Source of the DNA: an uncultured Mycobacterium sp.
GTDB lineage: Bacteria > Actinomycetota > Actinomycetes > Mycobacteriales > Mycobacteriaceae
NCBI GenBank assembly: GCA_900078375.1
Contig: FLQS01000001.1
Location: 215,319-279,318 of the forward strand
Length of the DNA stretch: 64,000 bases
Direction: 5' to 3'
A model generated the notes under the pieces. The model made no database searches. It saw only the letters and a list, made by a program, of their open reading frames with translations, and was not told the DNA's origin. Shown here in pieces: positions 1 to 8,461 of the stretch; position 1 is the stretch's first letter; every line of letters begins with the position of its first letter. The position numbers and the translations under genes were made by a program.

Positions 1-9
1 GTCGGCGGA

Positions 10-297
10 TCAGGCGACCTTGTTGCTTTCGGTGCTGCCGGTGGCCGATCCCTTGAGGTAGCGGGTGACGAAACCGATCGACGCGATCGTTGCGACGGCA
101 CCGATCACACCCCACAAGACGATCGGGAATACCAGCGCGCCGAAGATGAAGTCGTAGGTCACTGCCAGGTAGAGCGACCAGATGACGCGGTAGATCGACC
201 AGAACGCCAATAGGCCGGTGCTGATACCGATGTACAGGCTGTATTGGCGATCGACGCGGTCGATGTGCTGCGCGATGGGAGTCGGCACGATCTTCAT
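10..297 (-). CDS. Small two-helix membrane protein, function unknown
   Basis: A 95-residue protein. The ATG at 297 is chosen because a purine-rich GAGGAAG ribosome site lies just upstream; the open frame extends further upstream but reads as an arginine/serine-rich shadow of the next gene. Residues about 20-45 and 50-77 are hydrophobic and should form two transmembrane helices, followed by a short polar tail with KGSATGSTESN. No catalytic motif is visible and no family is recognised. It is the last of three minus-strand genes (after the PPOX-type and AhpD-like genes) but is separated from its neighbour by 91 bp, so an operon is possible, not shown. Confidence 0.7.
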   Translation of the reverse strand: MKIVPTPIAQHIDRVDRQYSLYIGISTGLLAFWSIYRVIWSLYLAVTYDFIFGALVFPIVLWGVIGAVATIASIGFVTRYLKGSATGSTESNKVA

Positions 298-388
298 TGG
301 TTCTTCCTCTCGTTGCTCGCCGCCTTCGTGGCGTCGTTGCGAGAAGTAAAGAACTGAGGATCGCCTACCGATCCCAACTAGAGGCCGG

Positions 389-820
389 CTACAGCTCGCC
401 GGAGAAGTCCGCGCTGAGCCAGCGATCCGGACGGAAGGTGAACAGCACGTTGTCGTGGCCTTCCATGCTGCGAGCGAACTGCCTGGCGCCCTCCTCGCCC
501 AGGTAACGCACCGCGATCCCCTCGAGAACCTGCGGCGGGGTCGGGTCGGTGACGTCGGCAATCGACGCTTCGACCACCACGTATTGGTACGGCGGTTCCT
601 CATGCTGCACCACCAGCGTCACGACCCCGGCCTGCTTGATCAGCCGTGCCTTCCGTGACGAGGTGCCCGTAGTGACCCGGATGTGTCCGCCGGGGCTGTA
701 GTCGTACCAGATCGGCACACTGGCCGGGGGGCGGCCGTCGGTCGCGGCCACGGACAGCACCGCCACATGCTTGGCGGCGAGGAATTCCTGCCGCTCGGAC
801 TCGGTCAGTTCTTTGGGCAT
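389..820 (-). CDS. PPOX-fold (F420/FMN-dependent) pyridoxamine oxidase-like protein
   Basis: A 143-residue protein of the split-barrel flavin-binding fold. It shows the usual N-terminal pattern of the family: a helix, a strand AVLSVAATDGRPPASVPIWYDY, then a GGHIRVTTGTSSRKARLIKQ stretch that in family members contacts the cofactor phosphate, and later PPYQYVVVEASIADV. Such mycobacterial proteins usually bind F420 or FMN and carry out two-electron redox chemistry; the cofactor cannot be decided from the sequence alone. The ATG at 820 gives the complete N-terminal helix. It lies 45 bp downstream of the AhpD-like gene on the same strand, so the two are probably co-transcribed. Confidence 0.82.
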   Translation of the reverse strand: MPKELTESERQEFLAAKHVAVLSVAATDGRPPASVPIWYDYSPGGHIRVTTGTSSRKARLIKQAGVVTLVVQHEEPPYQYVVVEASIADVTDPTPPQVLEGIAVRYLGEEGARQFARSMEGHDNVLFTFRPDRWLSADFSGEL

Positions 821-865
821 ATAGCGCCAAACCCCCCGCTCTGGCCGGCTATTCCTGCTACGCGC

Positions 866-1480
866 CTAGTGCCGCGGCACACCGGTGTATTCGGGATTCG
901 GTGGAACCGCCAGTGCGATGCCGATCCGATTGGTGGCACCGATGAACGCCGCGATCGAAATCGCCTCGAGGATCAGGTGGTCGTCGAGACCGAGCCGGCG
1001 CAGTTCCTCGAAGTCGTCCTCTCGGATGGACTGCGGGTTGTTGTTCACCGCGATGGCGAGATCGGCCAGCCCACGCTCACGATCGGTCAGTTCGTGCACC
1101 TGGTGGTGGTCGATCGCCACCCGCTGGCCGAACGACCAATCGCCGGCGACTTTGCCCAGCTTGTTCGCATGGTTGGTATGGCAGTACGCGCACCGGTTCT
1201 CGCCCGAGACGACCGTCGCAATCACTTCCCGTTCGCGTGCGGTCAGGCCGCCGCGTCCATCGGTGCCCAGCAGCGGAAGGAGATAGCCGTTGAGCCGGCC
1301 CAGATCGTCTTCGTTCAGTGAAAGCGCCCGGAACCAGTTCGAGGTCAAGCCCTCTTCGCGTTGCTGGTGGGTGAAGAAGCCCTTCACCGACTGGTTGCTC
1401 AGCGCATCGACCTCGGGGACATCGAGGCGAGAGATTCGTATTGGAGCGAGGCCTGTTGAAGGCTCAGCGGTAGTCGTCAT
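866..1480 (-). CDS. AhpD-like carboxymuconolactone decarboxylase family peroxidase-related protein
   Basis: A 204-residue protein with the alkylhydroperoxidase D-like helical fold. The redox motif CAYCHTNH places Cys97, Cys100 and His104 in the arrangement used by AhpD for peroxide or disulfide chemistry. The N-terminal half (ALSNQSVKGFF, TSNWFRALSLN) resembles the larger peroxidase-related subgroup, not the short CMD proteins. The partner reductant is unknown. The ATG at 1480 follows a 120-bp divergent gap shared with tex. It probably heads a small operon with the PPOX-type gene, both plausible in oxidative-stress defence. Confidence 0.82.
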   Translation of the reverse strand: MTTTAEPSTGLAPIRISRLDVPEVDALSNQSVKGFFTHQQREEGLTSNWFRALSLNEDDLGRLNGYLLPLLGTDGRGGLTAREREVIATVVSGENRCAYCHTNHANKLGKVAGDWSFGQRVAIDHHQVHELTDRERGLADLAIAVNNNPQSIREDDFEELRRLGLDDHLILEAISIAAFIGATNRIGIALAVPPNPEYTGVPRH

Positions 1481-1600
1481 GGGCTGACTGTGCCGTCAAC
1501 GGCGCGAATGCCCAATCCTTTTGTGAAGGCAGACTCGAACTCTTGCGACATCCCTTCGGCCGTTCGCCGGTTTGTCGGGATGGTTCGGTAGGGTCTCGGC

Positions 1601-3949
1601 GTGACTTCGCGCCCAACCGTCAAATCTGTAAATGCCCGTCTTGCTGAGGAACTCGCGGTAGCCGAGACGCAGGTGATCGCAGCCGTCCGGCTGCTCGACG
1701 AGGGTGCGACGGTGCCGTTCATCGCCCGCTACCGCAAGGAAGTCACCGGCAGCCTCGACGACGGGCAGCTGCGCGACCTCGAGGAGCGACTGCGCTATCT
1801 GCGGGAGCTCGACGAACGGCGCGACGCGGTGCTGGCCTCCATCCAGGAGCAGGGCAAGCTGACCGACGAGCTGAGGGCGGCGCTGCTCACCGCCGATACC
1901 AAATCCCGGGTCGAGGACATCTACCTGCCGTACAAACCGAAGCGGCGCACGAAGGCGCAGATCGCCCGCGAAGCCGGGTTGGAGCCCCTCGCCGATCGGC
2001 TGCTCACCGATCCGGCCGCCAACCCTGAAACCGCGGCCGCGGAGTTCCTCAACGCCGACGTGGCCGACGCCGCGGCGGCTCTCGACGGCGCCCGGCATAT
2101 CATCGTCGAGCGAGCTGCCGAAGACGCCGAACTGGTCGGAGCGATCCGCACCAAGTTCTGGGCCGAAGGTGCACTGCGGACTGCACCCCATTCCGAAGAG
2201 GCCGCGAAAAGCCCAGCGGCGCAGAAGTTCCGCGACTACTTCGAGTTCTCCGAACGGCTCGAGGACATGCCGTCGCACCGGGCGCTGGCGGTCATGCGTG
2301 GCGAGAAGGAGCAGGCCCTTGCGCTGCGCTTCGACGGCGGTAGCGATGACGCCTACGAAGTGATGGTCGCCCAGGCGCTGGGGGTCGACCTGTCGGCCAA
2401 GGCGGCAGCGACGCAATGGCTCGCCACCACCGTCCGGTTGGCCTGGCGCACCCGGCTGATGATCTCGGGTGCGGTGGACGCGCGGATGCGGCTGCGCCAG
2501 CGCGCCGAGGATGACGCGGTCGCGGTGTTCGCCAAGAACCTCAAGGACCTCCTGCTGGCGGCTCCTGCGGGTACCCGCACCACACTGGGGCTGGATCCGG
2601 GCTTTCGCACCGGCGTCAAGGTCGCCGTCGTCGACAGCACCGGCAAGGTGCTCGACACCTGTGCGATCTACCCGCATCAGCCGCAACGCCAATGGGATTC
2701 GGCGAAGGCGACACTGGCGGCGTTGGTCGCGCGCCACGGCGTCGAATTGATCGCCATCGGCAACGGCACCGCGTCGCGCGAGACCGACGCACTGGCCACC
2801 GAACTCATCGCCGATATCCGCGCTGCCGGTGCGGGGGCCCCGGTGAAGGCCATCGTCAGTGAGGCCGGCGCATCGGTGTACTCCGCGTCCGCCTACGCCG
2901 CCCGCGAGCTGCCCAGCCTGGACGTGACGGTGCGGGGCGCGGTGTCGATCGCGCGACGGCTACAGGATCCGCTGGCCGAGCTGGTGAAGATCGAGCCGAA
3001 ATCGATCGGTGTGGGCCAATATCAGCACGACGTCACCCCGGGCACGCTCGCACGCAGCCTCGACGCCGTGGTGGAGGATGCGGTCAACGCCGTCGGCGTC
3101 GACCTGAACACCGCATCGGTTCCTCTGCTGGCGAAGGTGTCCGGCGTGTCGGAATCGTTGGCCGAGGCCATCGTCGCCCACCGGGAGAAGGCCGGACCCT
3201 TCCGCAACCGCAGCGCGCTACTGGACGTCGCACGGTTGGGCCCCAAGGCTTTTGAGCAATGCGCAGGCTTCCTTCGGATACGTGGCGGCGACGACGCACT
3301 CGACGCGTCGGGGGTCCATCCGGAGGCCTACCCGGTGGTCCGCCGAATCCTGGATCGTTCGGGGCTCGCCCTGGCCGAGCTCATCGGTAATGAACGGTCG
3401 TTGCGATCGTTGACGCCCGCCGACTTCGCCGACGACCGATTCGGTGTACCGACGGTGACCGACATCCTCGCTGAACTGGAAAAACCGGGACGTGATCCGC
3501 GGCCGGCCTTCTCCACTGCGACGTTCGCCGCCGGGGTCGAGAAGGTGGCCGATCTGAAAGTGGGCATGGTGCTCGAGGGAGTCGTCACCAATGTCGCGGC
3601 ATTCGGCGCCTTCGTCGACGTGGGTGTGCACCAGGACGGTCTGGTGCATGTGTCGGCGATGTCGGACCGATTCGTCTCCGACCCGCACGAAGTGGTGCGG
3701 TCCGGTCAGGTGGTACGGGTCAAGGTCCTCGAGGTCGACGTCGACCGTCAGCGAATCGGCCTGAGCCTCCGGCTCGGTGATGAACCAAAGAACAACCAGG
3801 CCAAGGCTTCTGGGCGCAGCGGCACTCCGGCTGGCCGTGGCGAACGTCGCCAGCCCACGCGCGGCGGGGACAGCGGGCGACGCGAAAACAACAACCGGTC
3901 GTCCGGCTCGATGGCACAAGCCTTGCGGGACGCGGGTTTCGGCCGATAG
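1601..3949 (+). CDS. tex: Tex family RNA-binding transcriptional accessory protein
   Basis: A 782-residue protein starting at GTG 1601. The order of parts matches Tex: an N-terminal helical region with the ATVPFIARYRKE signature near residue 40, a YqgF/RuvC-like nuclease-fold core beginning at TTLGLDPGFRTGVK, helix-hairpin-helix elements (LAKVSGVSESLAEAIV), and a C-terminal S1 RNA-binding domain at about residues 650-723. A basic, glycine/asparagine-rich tail follows the S1 domain and ends MAQALRDAGFGR. Tex is a cytoplasmic nucleic-acid-binding factor that affects transcription; its exact biochemical role is still debated. Length is usual for the family. The gene stands alone, divergent from the AhpD-like gene. 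Confidence 0.95.
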   Translation: MTSRPTVKSVNARLAEELAVAETQVIAAVRLLDEGATVPFIARYRKEVTGSLDDGQLRDLEERLRYLRELDERRDAVLASIQEQGKLTDELRAALLTADTKSRVEDIYLPYKPKRRTKAQIAREAGLEPLADRLLTDPAANPETAAAEFLNADVADAAAALDGARHIIVERAAEDAELVGAIRTKFWAEGALRTAPHSEEAAKSPAAQKFRDYFEFSERLEDMPSHRALAVMRGEKEQALALRFDGGSDDAYEVMVAQALGVDLSAKAAATQWLATTVRLAWRTRLMISGAVDARMRLRQRAEDDAVAVFAKNLKDLLLAAPAGTRTTLGLDPGFRTGVKVAVVDSTGKVLDTCAIYPHQPQRQWDSAKATLAALVARHGVELIAIGNGTASRETDALATELIADIRAAGAGAPVKAIVSEAGASVYSASAYAARELPSLDVTVRGAVSIARRLQDPLAELVKIEPKSIGVGQYQHDVTPGTLARSLDAVVEDAVNAVGVDLNTASVPLLAKVSGVSESLAEAIVAHREKAGPFRNRSALLDVARLGPKAFEQCAGFLRIRGGDDALDASGVHPEAYPVVRRILDRSGLALAELIGNERSLRSLTPADFADDRFGVPTVTDILAELEKPGRDPRPAFSTATFAAGVEKVADLKVGMVLEGVVTNVAAFGAFVDVGVHQDGLVHVSAMSDRFVSDPHEVVRSGQVVRVKVLEVDVDRQRIGLSLRLGDEPKNNQAKASGRSGTPAGRGERRQPTRGGDSGRRENNNRSSGSMAQALRDAGFGR

Positions 3950-3995
3950 GACGCCGCTGTTCGGGTTTTGTCCGCTCGGTCGTGGACCGGCCAAC

Positions 3996-4014
3996 TGCGG
4001 CAAATTTTTCCGCA
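3996..4014 (+). terminator. Possible weak terminator hairpin after tex
   Basis: A short stem TGCGG/CCGCA encloses a loop with a T-run (CAAATTTTT). It lies 47 bp after the tex stop and just before the convergent DinB-like gene ends. The stem is only 5 bp and the T-run is inside the loop, so this is a weak call. Confidence 0.25.
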
Positions 4015-4036
4015 ATCGAGGCGACAGCGGCTCTGG

Positions 4037-4417
4037 CTAGACACCGGTCACGCCGTCGATGCGTTCCCGGATCAGGTCAGCATGTCCGCAGTGCCGTGCG
4101 TACTCACCGATCATGTGGATGTAGATCCAGCGCAGGCTCACCTCGGACCCCCGGAACGGACTCGTATCAGACGGGTCCCGAGAGGCGCAGTTGGCGCGGG
4201 CCTGTGCGACCTCGTCCTGCCAAATCGTGACCGCGGACCGGAACGACGAATCCTCGGACACGGTCAGGACGTGGCGGAACCAGTTGCGTTCCACCTCCGC
4301 TAGATGCTGGATCAGCCCGAGCAGCGTCATCGGCGACGGCGCCGCGGCGGCCATGCCCGAGATAGTGCCAGCGGTGTCCGACGGCCGCCGAGTGGCGGTA
4401 CGAATTCCGGCGAACAA
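4037..4417 (-). pseudogene. Truncated DinB/DUF664-family protein
   Basis: The readable part contains the DUF664 core: LLGLIQHLAEVERNWFRHVL, then RWIYIHMIGEYARHCGHADLIRERIDG, which carries the conserved His residues of the DinB four-helix metal-binding fold. Family members are usually about 165-180 residues. Here the first helix is missing or replaced by the unrelated-looking leader MFAGIRTATRRPSD, and the linker between HVL and FRSAVTIW looks about 15-20 residues short. I therefore call it a decayed or truncated copy; a short functional protein cannot be excluded. The AT-rich region upstream may mark the breakpoint. Confidence 0.55.
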
Positions 4418-4621
4418 AGTTCACCATTATTGGCGACTATCAGCTTACGGACAGCTGATCTGCAATTATTTGTCAGACTTGGCCCTATTTCTGGCATTTC
4501 TCAGCATCCGTTTATTCTGTGCTTCGCTGTGGTTAATAAAAGTCGCCTACAAGCTGGTGTTATACAGATGATGGACAGTTATTTCACTCGCCTGTGCGAT
4601 ATTTCACGGGTGGGCCGAACG

Positions 4622-4649
4622 GGAATCTTTTTACCCCGTCTATTCCGTT
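4622..4649 (+). promoter_or_regulatory. Possible ECF-sigma promoter of the PKS gene
   Basis: GGAAT at 4622-4626 and CGTT at 4646-4649, 19 bp apart, resemble the -35/-10 elements of mycobacterial SigE/SigH-type promoters. The predicted start of transcription would fall at about 4656-4659, at or next to the ATG, and no ribosome site is visible, so the mRNA may be leaderless. The 200 bp upstream (4430-4640) are unusually AT-rich for this window. Confidence 0.35.
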
Positions 4650-4658
4650 ACTACGGGC

Positions 4659-5765
4659 ATGACAGATATCGCTTTTTCCCACTCCGTGAACGCTCTCGAC
4701 GAGTCCAAGCGCGGCAACCCGCGCATCGCGGGCACCGCCACCGCGTTCACAGCACATCGCTACAACCAGGACGAGGTCGCGGCAGCGCTCACCGACTTCG
4801 CCGAGCCCGGATTCGAGCGCTTCGCACGAACCAGCGGCGTCGAATACCGCAACCTGGCGCTGCCGGTGGACCATTACCCGAAGTTGGGTGGCTTCACCGA
4901 AGCCAACGCGGCATACCTCGAGGTGGCCGCCGAGCTCGGCGAGCAGGCCGTGCGACGCGCCCTGGAAACCGCACACGTGCGGCCCGACGAGGTCGATGCC
5001 ATCATCGCCGTGTCGAGCACCGGCGTCGCCGTGCCGACGATCGATGCCAGGATCGCCTCGAAGTTGGGGTTGCGACCCGACGTCAAGCGCATTCCGCTGT
5101 TCGGCCTCGGCTGTGTGGCTGGCGCGGCCGGCTTGGCGCGGGTGCACGACTACTTGAGGGGCTTCCCCGACCATGTTGCCGTGCTGCTCTCGGTCGAACT
5201 GTGCTCCCTGACGTTGCAGCGCGACGACACGTCGATTCCCGCGCTGATCGGCGTGTGCCTGTTCGGTGATGGCGCAGCGGCCGTGGTCGCCGCCGGAGCA
5301 GATCGCGCCCCGGCCGGGCTCCCCCTGCACCCGGGTCCGCGGATACTGGCAACGCGCAGCAGGCTTTTGCCCGGAACCGTCGATGTCATGGGCTGGAACG
5401 TCAGCTCCAGCGGATTTCAGCTGGTGATGTCGCGCGACGTTCCGAAGATGGCCGACGACCATCTGGGCGGGGAGATCGACCGATTCCTCGCCGAGCACGG
5501 TTTGACGACCGCCGACATTGGGACGTGGGTGTGTCACCCGGGTGGGCCCAAGGTGCTCGACTCGATCACCAACGCGGTCGGCATGCCGGCGGAAGCGTTG
5601 CGGCACAGCTGGGAGTCGATGCGGGACAACGGCAATATCTCTTCCGCCTCGGTGCTCGACGTCCTCGATCGGACCATCGCTACGGCTCCGGCCGAGGGCT
5701 CGCTTGGAGTGATGCTGGCCATGGGGCCCGGCTTCGGCTTCGAACTGTTGCTGCTGGGCTGGTGA
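4659..5765 (+). CDS. Type III polyketide synthase (chalcone synthase-like)
   Basis: A 368-residue thiolase-fold enzyme. The catalytic triad is visible: Cys152 in FGLGCVAGAAG, His293 in VCHPGGPKVLD and Asn326 in RDNGNISSAS; GFGFELLLL near the C-terminus is also typical. Such enzymes extend a fatty acyl-CoA starter with malonyl units to give alkylpyrones or alkylresorcinols; mycobacterial relatives are PKS10/11/18. The gene is followed 10 bp later by an ICMT-type methyltransferase, the classic pairing seen in bpsA-bpsB of Bacillus and srsA-srsB of Streptomyces, so the product is probably an O-methylated alkylpyrone or alkylresorcinol. Starter length is not predictable by eye. Confidence 0.93.
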   Translation: MTDIAFSHSVNALDESKRGNPRIAGTATAFTAHRYNQDEVAAALTDFAEPGFERFARTSGVEYRNLALPVDHYPKLGGFTEANAAYLEVAAELGEQAVRRALETAHVRPDEVDAIIAVSSTGVAVPTIDARIASKLGLRPDVKRIPLFGLGCVAGAAGLARVHDYLRGFPDHVAVLLSVELCSLTLQRDDTSIPALIGVCLFGDGAAAVVAAGADRAPAGLPLHPGPRILATRSRLLPGTVDVMGWNVSSSGFQLVMSRDVPKMADDHLGGEIDRFLAEHGLTTADIGTWVCHPGGPKVLDSITNAVGMPAEALRHSWESMRDNGNISSASVLDVLDRTIATAPAEGSLGVMLAMGPGFGFELLLLGW

Positions 5766-5775
5766 AGGGGACCCG

Positions 5776-6279
5776 ATGATCTACTACCTGTTCATCCTCC
5801 TGATCGGCGCCGAGCGCCTCGTCGAGCTGGTGGTGTCGCGCCGCAACGCCCGATGGTCCTTCGCCCAGGGCGGCCGAGAGTTCGGCCGCGGGCACTACCC
5901 AGTGATGGTCGGGATGCACACCTTGCTGCTGGTGTCCTGCATCGTCGAAGTGGCGACGACGCACCGGCCGTTTCTGCCGTGGCTCGGTTGGCCGATGGTC
6001 GGCGTCGTGGCGGTCAGCACCGCCCTGCGCTGGTGGTGTGTGTCCGTGCTGGGTAAGCACTGGAATCCGCGGCTGATCGTGATCAAGGGGGCGCCCCTGG
6101 TCGACCGTGGCCCGTATCGCTTGCTGCACCACCCCAACTACACGGCGGTGGCTGCCGAAGTGGCCGCGCTGCCACTTGTTCACTCTGCGTGGGTGACCGC
6201 CATCGTGTTCACCATCGCCAACGCCCTGGTGCTCACCGTGCGCATCCGCGCCGAGAACGTGGCCCTTGGATATGCCTGA
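5776..6279 (+). CDS. ICMT-type membrane O-methyltransferase
   Basis: A 167-residue integral membrane protein with about four hydrophobic segments and the signature of the isoprenylcysteine carboxyl methyltransferase family near its C-terminus: GPYRLLHHPNYTAV followed by RIRAENVALG, where the HPNY and the late Glu contact SAM and substrate in the family. A preceding segment, LGKHWNPRLIVIKGAPLVDRG, also fits. It lies 10 bp after the type III PKS with a GGGGAC ribosome site, so it is almost certainly co-transcribed and probably methylates the PKS product in the membrane. It does not need a prenylated protein as substrate in bacteria. Confidence 0.88.
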   Translation: MIYYLFILLIGAERLVELVVSRRNARWSFAQGGREFGRGHYPVMVGMHTLLLVSCIVEVATTHRPFLPWLGWPMVGVVAVSTALRWWCVSVLGKHWNPRLIVIKGAPLVDRGPYRLLHHPNYTAVAAEVAALPLVHSAWVTAIVFTIANALVLTVRIRAENVALGYA

Positions 6280-6395
6280 GGAGTAGCCGACAATTGTCTC
6301 GCGGGTAAGAGTCTATGGATTGCAACCACTTTCGGACATAGTCGGTGTTACGTTGGCTCTCGTTGGGACCTGTGCACGGTCACGAGGGGGCTTCA

Positions 6396-7235
6396 ATGAG
6401 CACTGCCGCAGAACGCGCCGATCAGCTGGCTCTGGTGGCCCGTCTCAAATCGGCTTATCCCGAGTTACCGGACGCTCCCACTCCGGATCTGCTCGACCAT
6501 GCGCGATTCGTCGCCTACATGAAGCCGGTGCACGACGTCGGCGGCGAGCCGGATGCTCCGATGAAGTACGAGAACAAGGACTACGAGTACTGGGAACACA
6601 TGACCTACGTCATCTGCGAGGTTCTCGCGTGGCGCGGGATCTGGTTGTCCGAGGAACGGCGCCGCATCGGCAATGTCGACGTGCAACGCGCCGTTTACCT
6701 CGGCTTCCCGTACTACGGCCGCTGGCTGTTGTCCGTGGCGAGGGTGCTTATCGAGAAGCACCACATCGGTCTCACCGAACTGACCGAGCGGATGGCCGAG
6801 GTCAAGGAACGCTACGCCGGCGGGCTGGAAGGAAAGACGCTAGCGGCCGTGCCGAAGTTCGAGGGCGACGGATCGCAGGTCAAGCGCAACAGTCACATCG
6901 TGCACGCGCAGGGCAAGGGCGATCCGCAGGTGTACGCGGGCAAGGCCGGCGAAGCGAAGTTCAAGGTCGGTGACCCTGTCGTTGTCCGCGAACTTCCGGT
7001 GCTGTTCTATACGCGCACACCCGAGTATGTCCGCGGTGCGCGAGGCGTCATCGACGCGGTGGCCTACGAGAGTCCGGCCGCCGAGGACGAGACCTGGGAT
7101 ATCCCCGACGCCAAACCGGAATGGTTCTACGTCGTCAAGTTCAGCATGTCCGAGCTGTGGAACGACTTCAACGGTCCAGACACCGACAGCCTCCGAACCG
7201 AGATTCCCGAGCACTGGCTCCACGCCGCCAACTGA
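6396..7235 (+). CDS. Fused beta/alpha-type subunit of a thiocyanate hydrolase / nitrile hydratase-like enzyme
   Basis: A 279-residue protein starting at ATG 6396 behind GAGGGGG; the upstream in-frame ATG at 6345 has no such site. The N-terminal half resembles nitrile hydratase beta and thiocyanate hydrolase beta (MKYENKDYEYWEHMTYVICEVLAWRG is split across residues 62-87). The C-terminal half has the SH3-like barrel pattern FKVGDPVVVRELPVLFYTRTPEYVRG and VKFSMSELWNDF, as in thiocyanate hydrolase alpha. In Thiobacillus thioparus these are two separate chains; here they are one. The next gene, 30 bp on, supplies the metal-binding chain. Substrate (thiocyanate, a nitrile, or other) is inferred only. 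Confidence 0.8.
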   Translation: MSTAAERADQLALVARLKSAYPELPDAPTPDLLDHARFVAYMKPVHDVGGEPDAPMKYENKDYEYWEHMTYVICEVLAWRGIWLSEERRRIGNVDVQRAVYLGFPYYGRWLLSVARVLIEKHHIGLTELTERMAEVKERYAGGLEGKTLAAVPKFEGDGSQVKRNSHIVHAQGKGDPQVYAGKAGEAKFKVGDPVVVRELPVLFYTRTPEYVRGARGVIDAVAYESPAAEDETWDIPDAKPEWFYVVKFSMSELWNDFNGPDTDSLRTEIPEHWLHAAN

Positions 7236-7265
7236 GTCCACCACCCCCACCCCGATCGGAAGAAC

Positions 7266-7976
7266 ATGTCTGAACACGATCACGATCACGATCACGACCG
7301 AACCGTCAAGCCGATGGTCGACGAGATCACCGACTTCGAGGTACTCGAGATCGCGTTGCGCGAATTGTGCATCGAGAAAGGTATTTTCACCGCCGAGGAG
7401 CACCGCCGATTCACCGAGTTCGCCGAGCAGATCGGCCCAACGCCGGCCGCCCGGCTGGTCGCCCGCGCCTGGCTGGATCCCGACTTCAAGGCGCTGGCCC
7501 TCGCCGAGCCGATGACGGCCAGCAAGGAAGTCGGCGTTGACTGGCTGGAGCCGACCGGCTTCGGCACCCCAAGCGATTTCACCGCCTTCCAGATCCTCGA
7601 AGACACCCCGACGCTGCACAACGTGATCGTTTGTGCCCTGTGCTCGTGCTACCCACGGCCGATCCTGGGCAACTCTCCCGAGTGGTATCGCACCCCCAAT
7701 TACCGTCGGCGCCTTGTCCGTTGGCCCCGCCAGGTACTGTCCGAGTTCGGCCTCTACCTCGGCGACGACGTCGAGGTCCGGGTGCAGGATTCCAATCAGA
7801 AGCACCGCTTCATGGTGATGCCGGTGCGCCCCGAGGGCACCGACGGCTGGACCGAGGACCAGCTGGCGGAGATCATCACCCGAGACTGCCTGATCGGCGT
7901 CGCGTTGCCCAAGCCCGGGGTGACGACAAACGTCATCACCGACACCCGTCCCGCGATGCATCCGGCCGGCGAATGA
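7266..7976 (+). CDS. Metal-binding gamma (alpha-type) subunit, thiocyanate hydrolase-like
   Basis: A 236-residue chain. The metal claw is VCALCSCYPRP, with Cys123, Cys126, Ser127 and Cys128 as the expected cobalt ligands (the second and third cysteines are oxidised in family members). The N-terminus is a His/Asp repeat (HDHDHDHD). As I recall, thiocyanate hydrolase gamma chains have this repeat, SPEWYRTPNYRRRLVRWPR and RPEGTDGWTEDQLAEI, while nitrile hydratases usually have Trp where this protein has Arg131 after CSCYP. That favours thiocyanate hydrolase or a related three-subunit enzyme over a classical nitrile hydratase. The stop overlaps the start of the activator gene (ATGA). Confidence 0.88.
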   Translation: MSEHDHDHDHDRTVKPMVDEITDFEVLEIALRELCIEKGIFTAEEHRRFTEFAEQIGPTPAARLVARAWLDPDFKALALAEPMTASKEVGVDWLEPTGFGTPSDFTAFQILEDTPTLHNVIVCALCSCYPRPILGNSPEWYRTPNYRRRLVRWPRQVLSEFGLYLGDDVEVRVQDSNQKHRFMVMPVRPEGTDGWTEDQLAEIITRDCLIGVALPKPGVTTNVITDTRPAMHPAGE

Positions 7977-8308
7977 AACCCGACACGCTGCGGCAGATCG
8001 TCGAACGCAATCAGGTGTGGCCCGTCATGGCGGCCAAGTACGGGGTGGAAAACCCGGTACCGCCGTGGAAGACCAGCCTCGACGGGCTGTGTGACGCACT
8101 CGACCACGCGTCCTGCGACGCCGATGTGCCGTCCTTCAAGGAGCGGCGCGACGAAGAAGATGAGCTGTCGGCCACCGTCTATTCTGAGGTCCCCTACCCG
8201 GAGAGCCAGCTTGTCGCGCTGGCTCATTCACTGCTGGCCAGAGGTATCATCACCGAAGATGAACTACAGCAACGACTTTCCGCTGTTCGCGCCCGACTGG
8301 AGTCCTGA
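7973..8308 (+). CDS. P15K-like activator / cobalt insertion accessory protein
   Basis: A 111-residue soluble protein whose ATG overlaps the stop of the gamma-subunit gene, so it should be translationally coupled. It has the small accessory-protein pattern related to the N-terminal part of nitrile hydratase beta: WPVMAAKYGVENPVPPWKTSLDGLCDAL and a C-terminal helix pair PESQLVALAHSLLARGIITEDEL. In T. thioparus the corresponding P15K activator assists maturation of the cobalt enzyme. No catalytic residues are expected. The longer in-frame upstream extension is a shadow of the gamma gene. Confidence 0.8.
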   Translation: MKPDTLRQIVERNQVWPVMAAKYGVENPVPPWKTSLDGLCDALDHASCDADVPSFKERRDEEDELSATVYSEVPYPESQLVALAHSLLARGIITEDELQQRLSAVRARLES

Positions 8309-8461
8309 CCGCGCAGCGTGATGTCCCCCGATCGGTGGACCCCCGATTCATCCGGTATTCCAGCCGATCGGTGGACAGTCCGCGACGCCACTCCGCGTCA
8401 TAGTTGCCTGGTGAGCCGTCAAGCAAGCGGCGGCTCCCCCAAACAAATAAGGATGGCAACG

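Noticed and set aside
1496..2737. Long antisense frame (413 codons) inside tex
   Set aside because: Low-complexity Arg/Gly-rich translation, opposite to a clear conserved gene; expected by chance at this GC content.
6396..7976. Simple annotation as nitrile hydratase beta and alpha
   Set aside because: Family is right, but the His/Asp N-terminus, the Arg after CSCYP and the P15K-like gene point to thiocyanate hydrolase; the substrate is left open.
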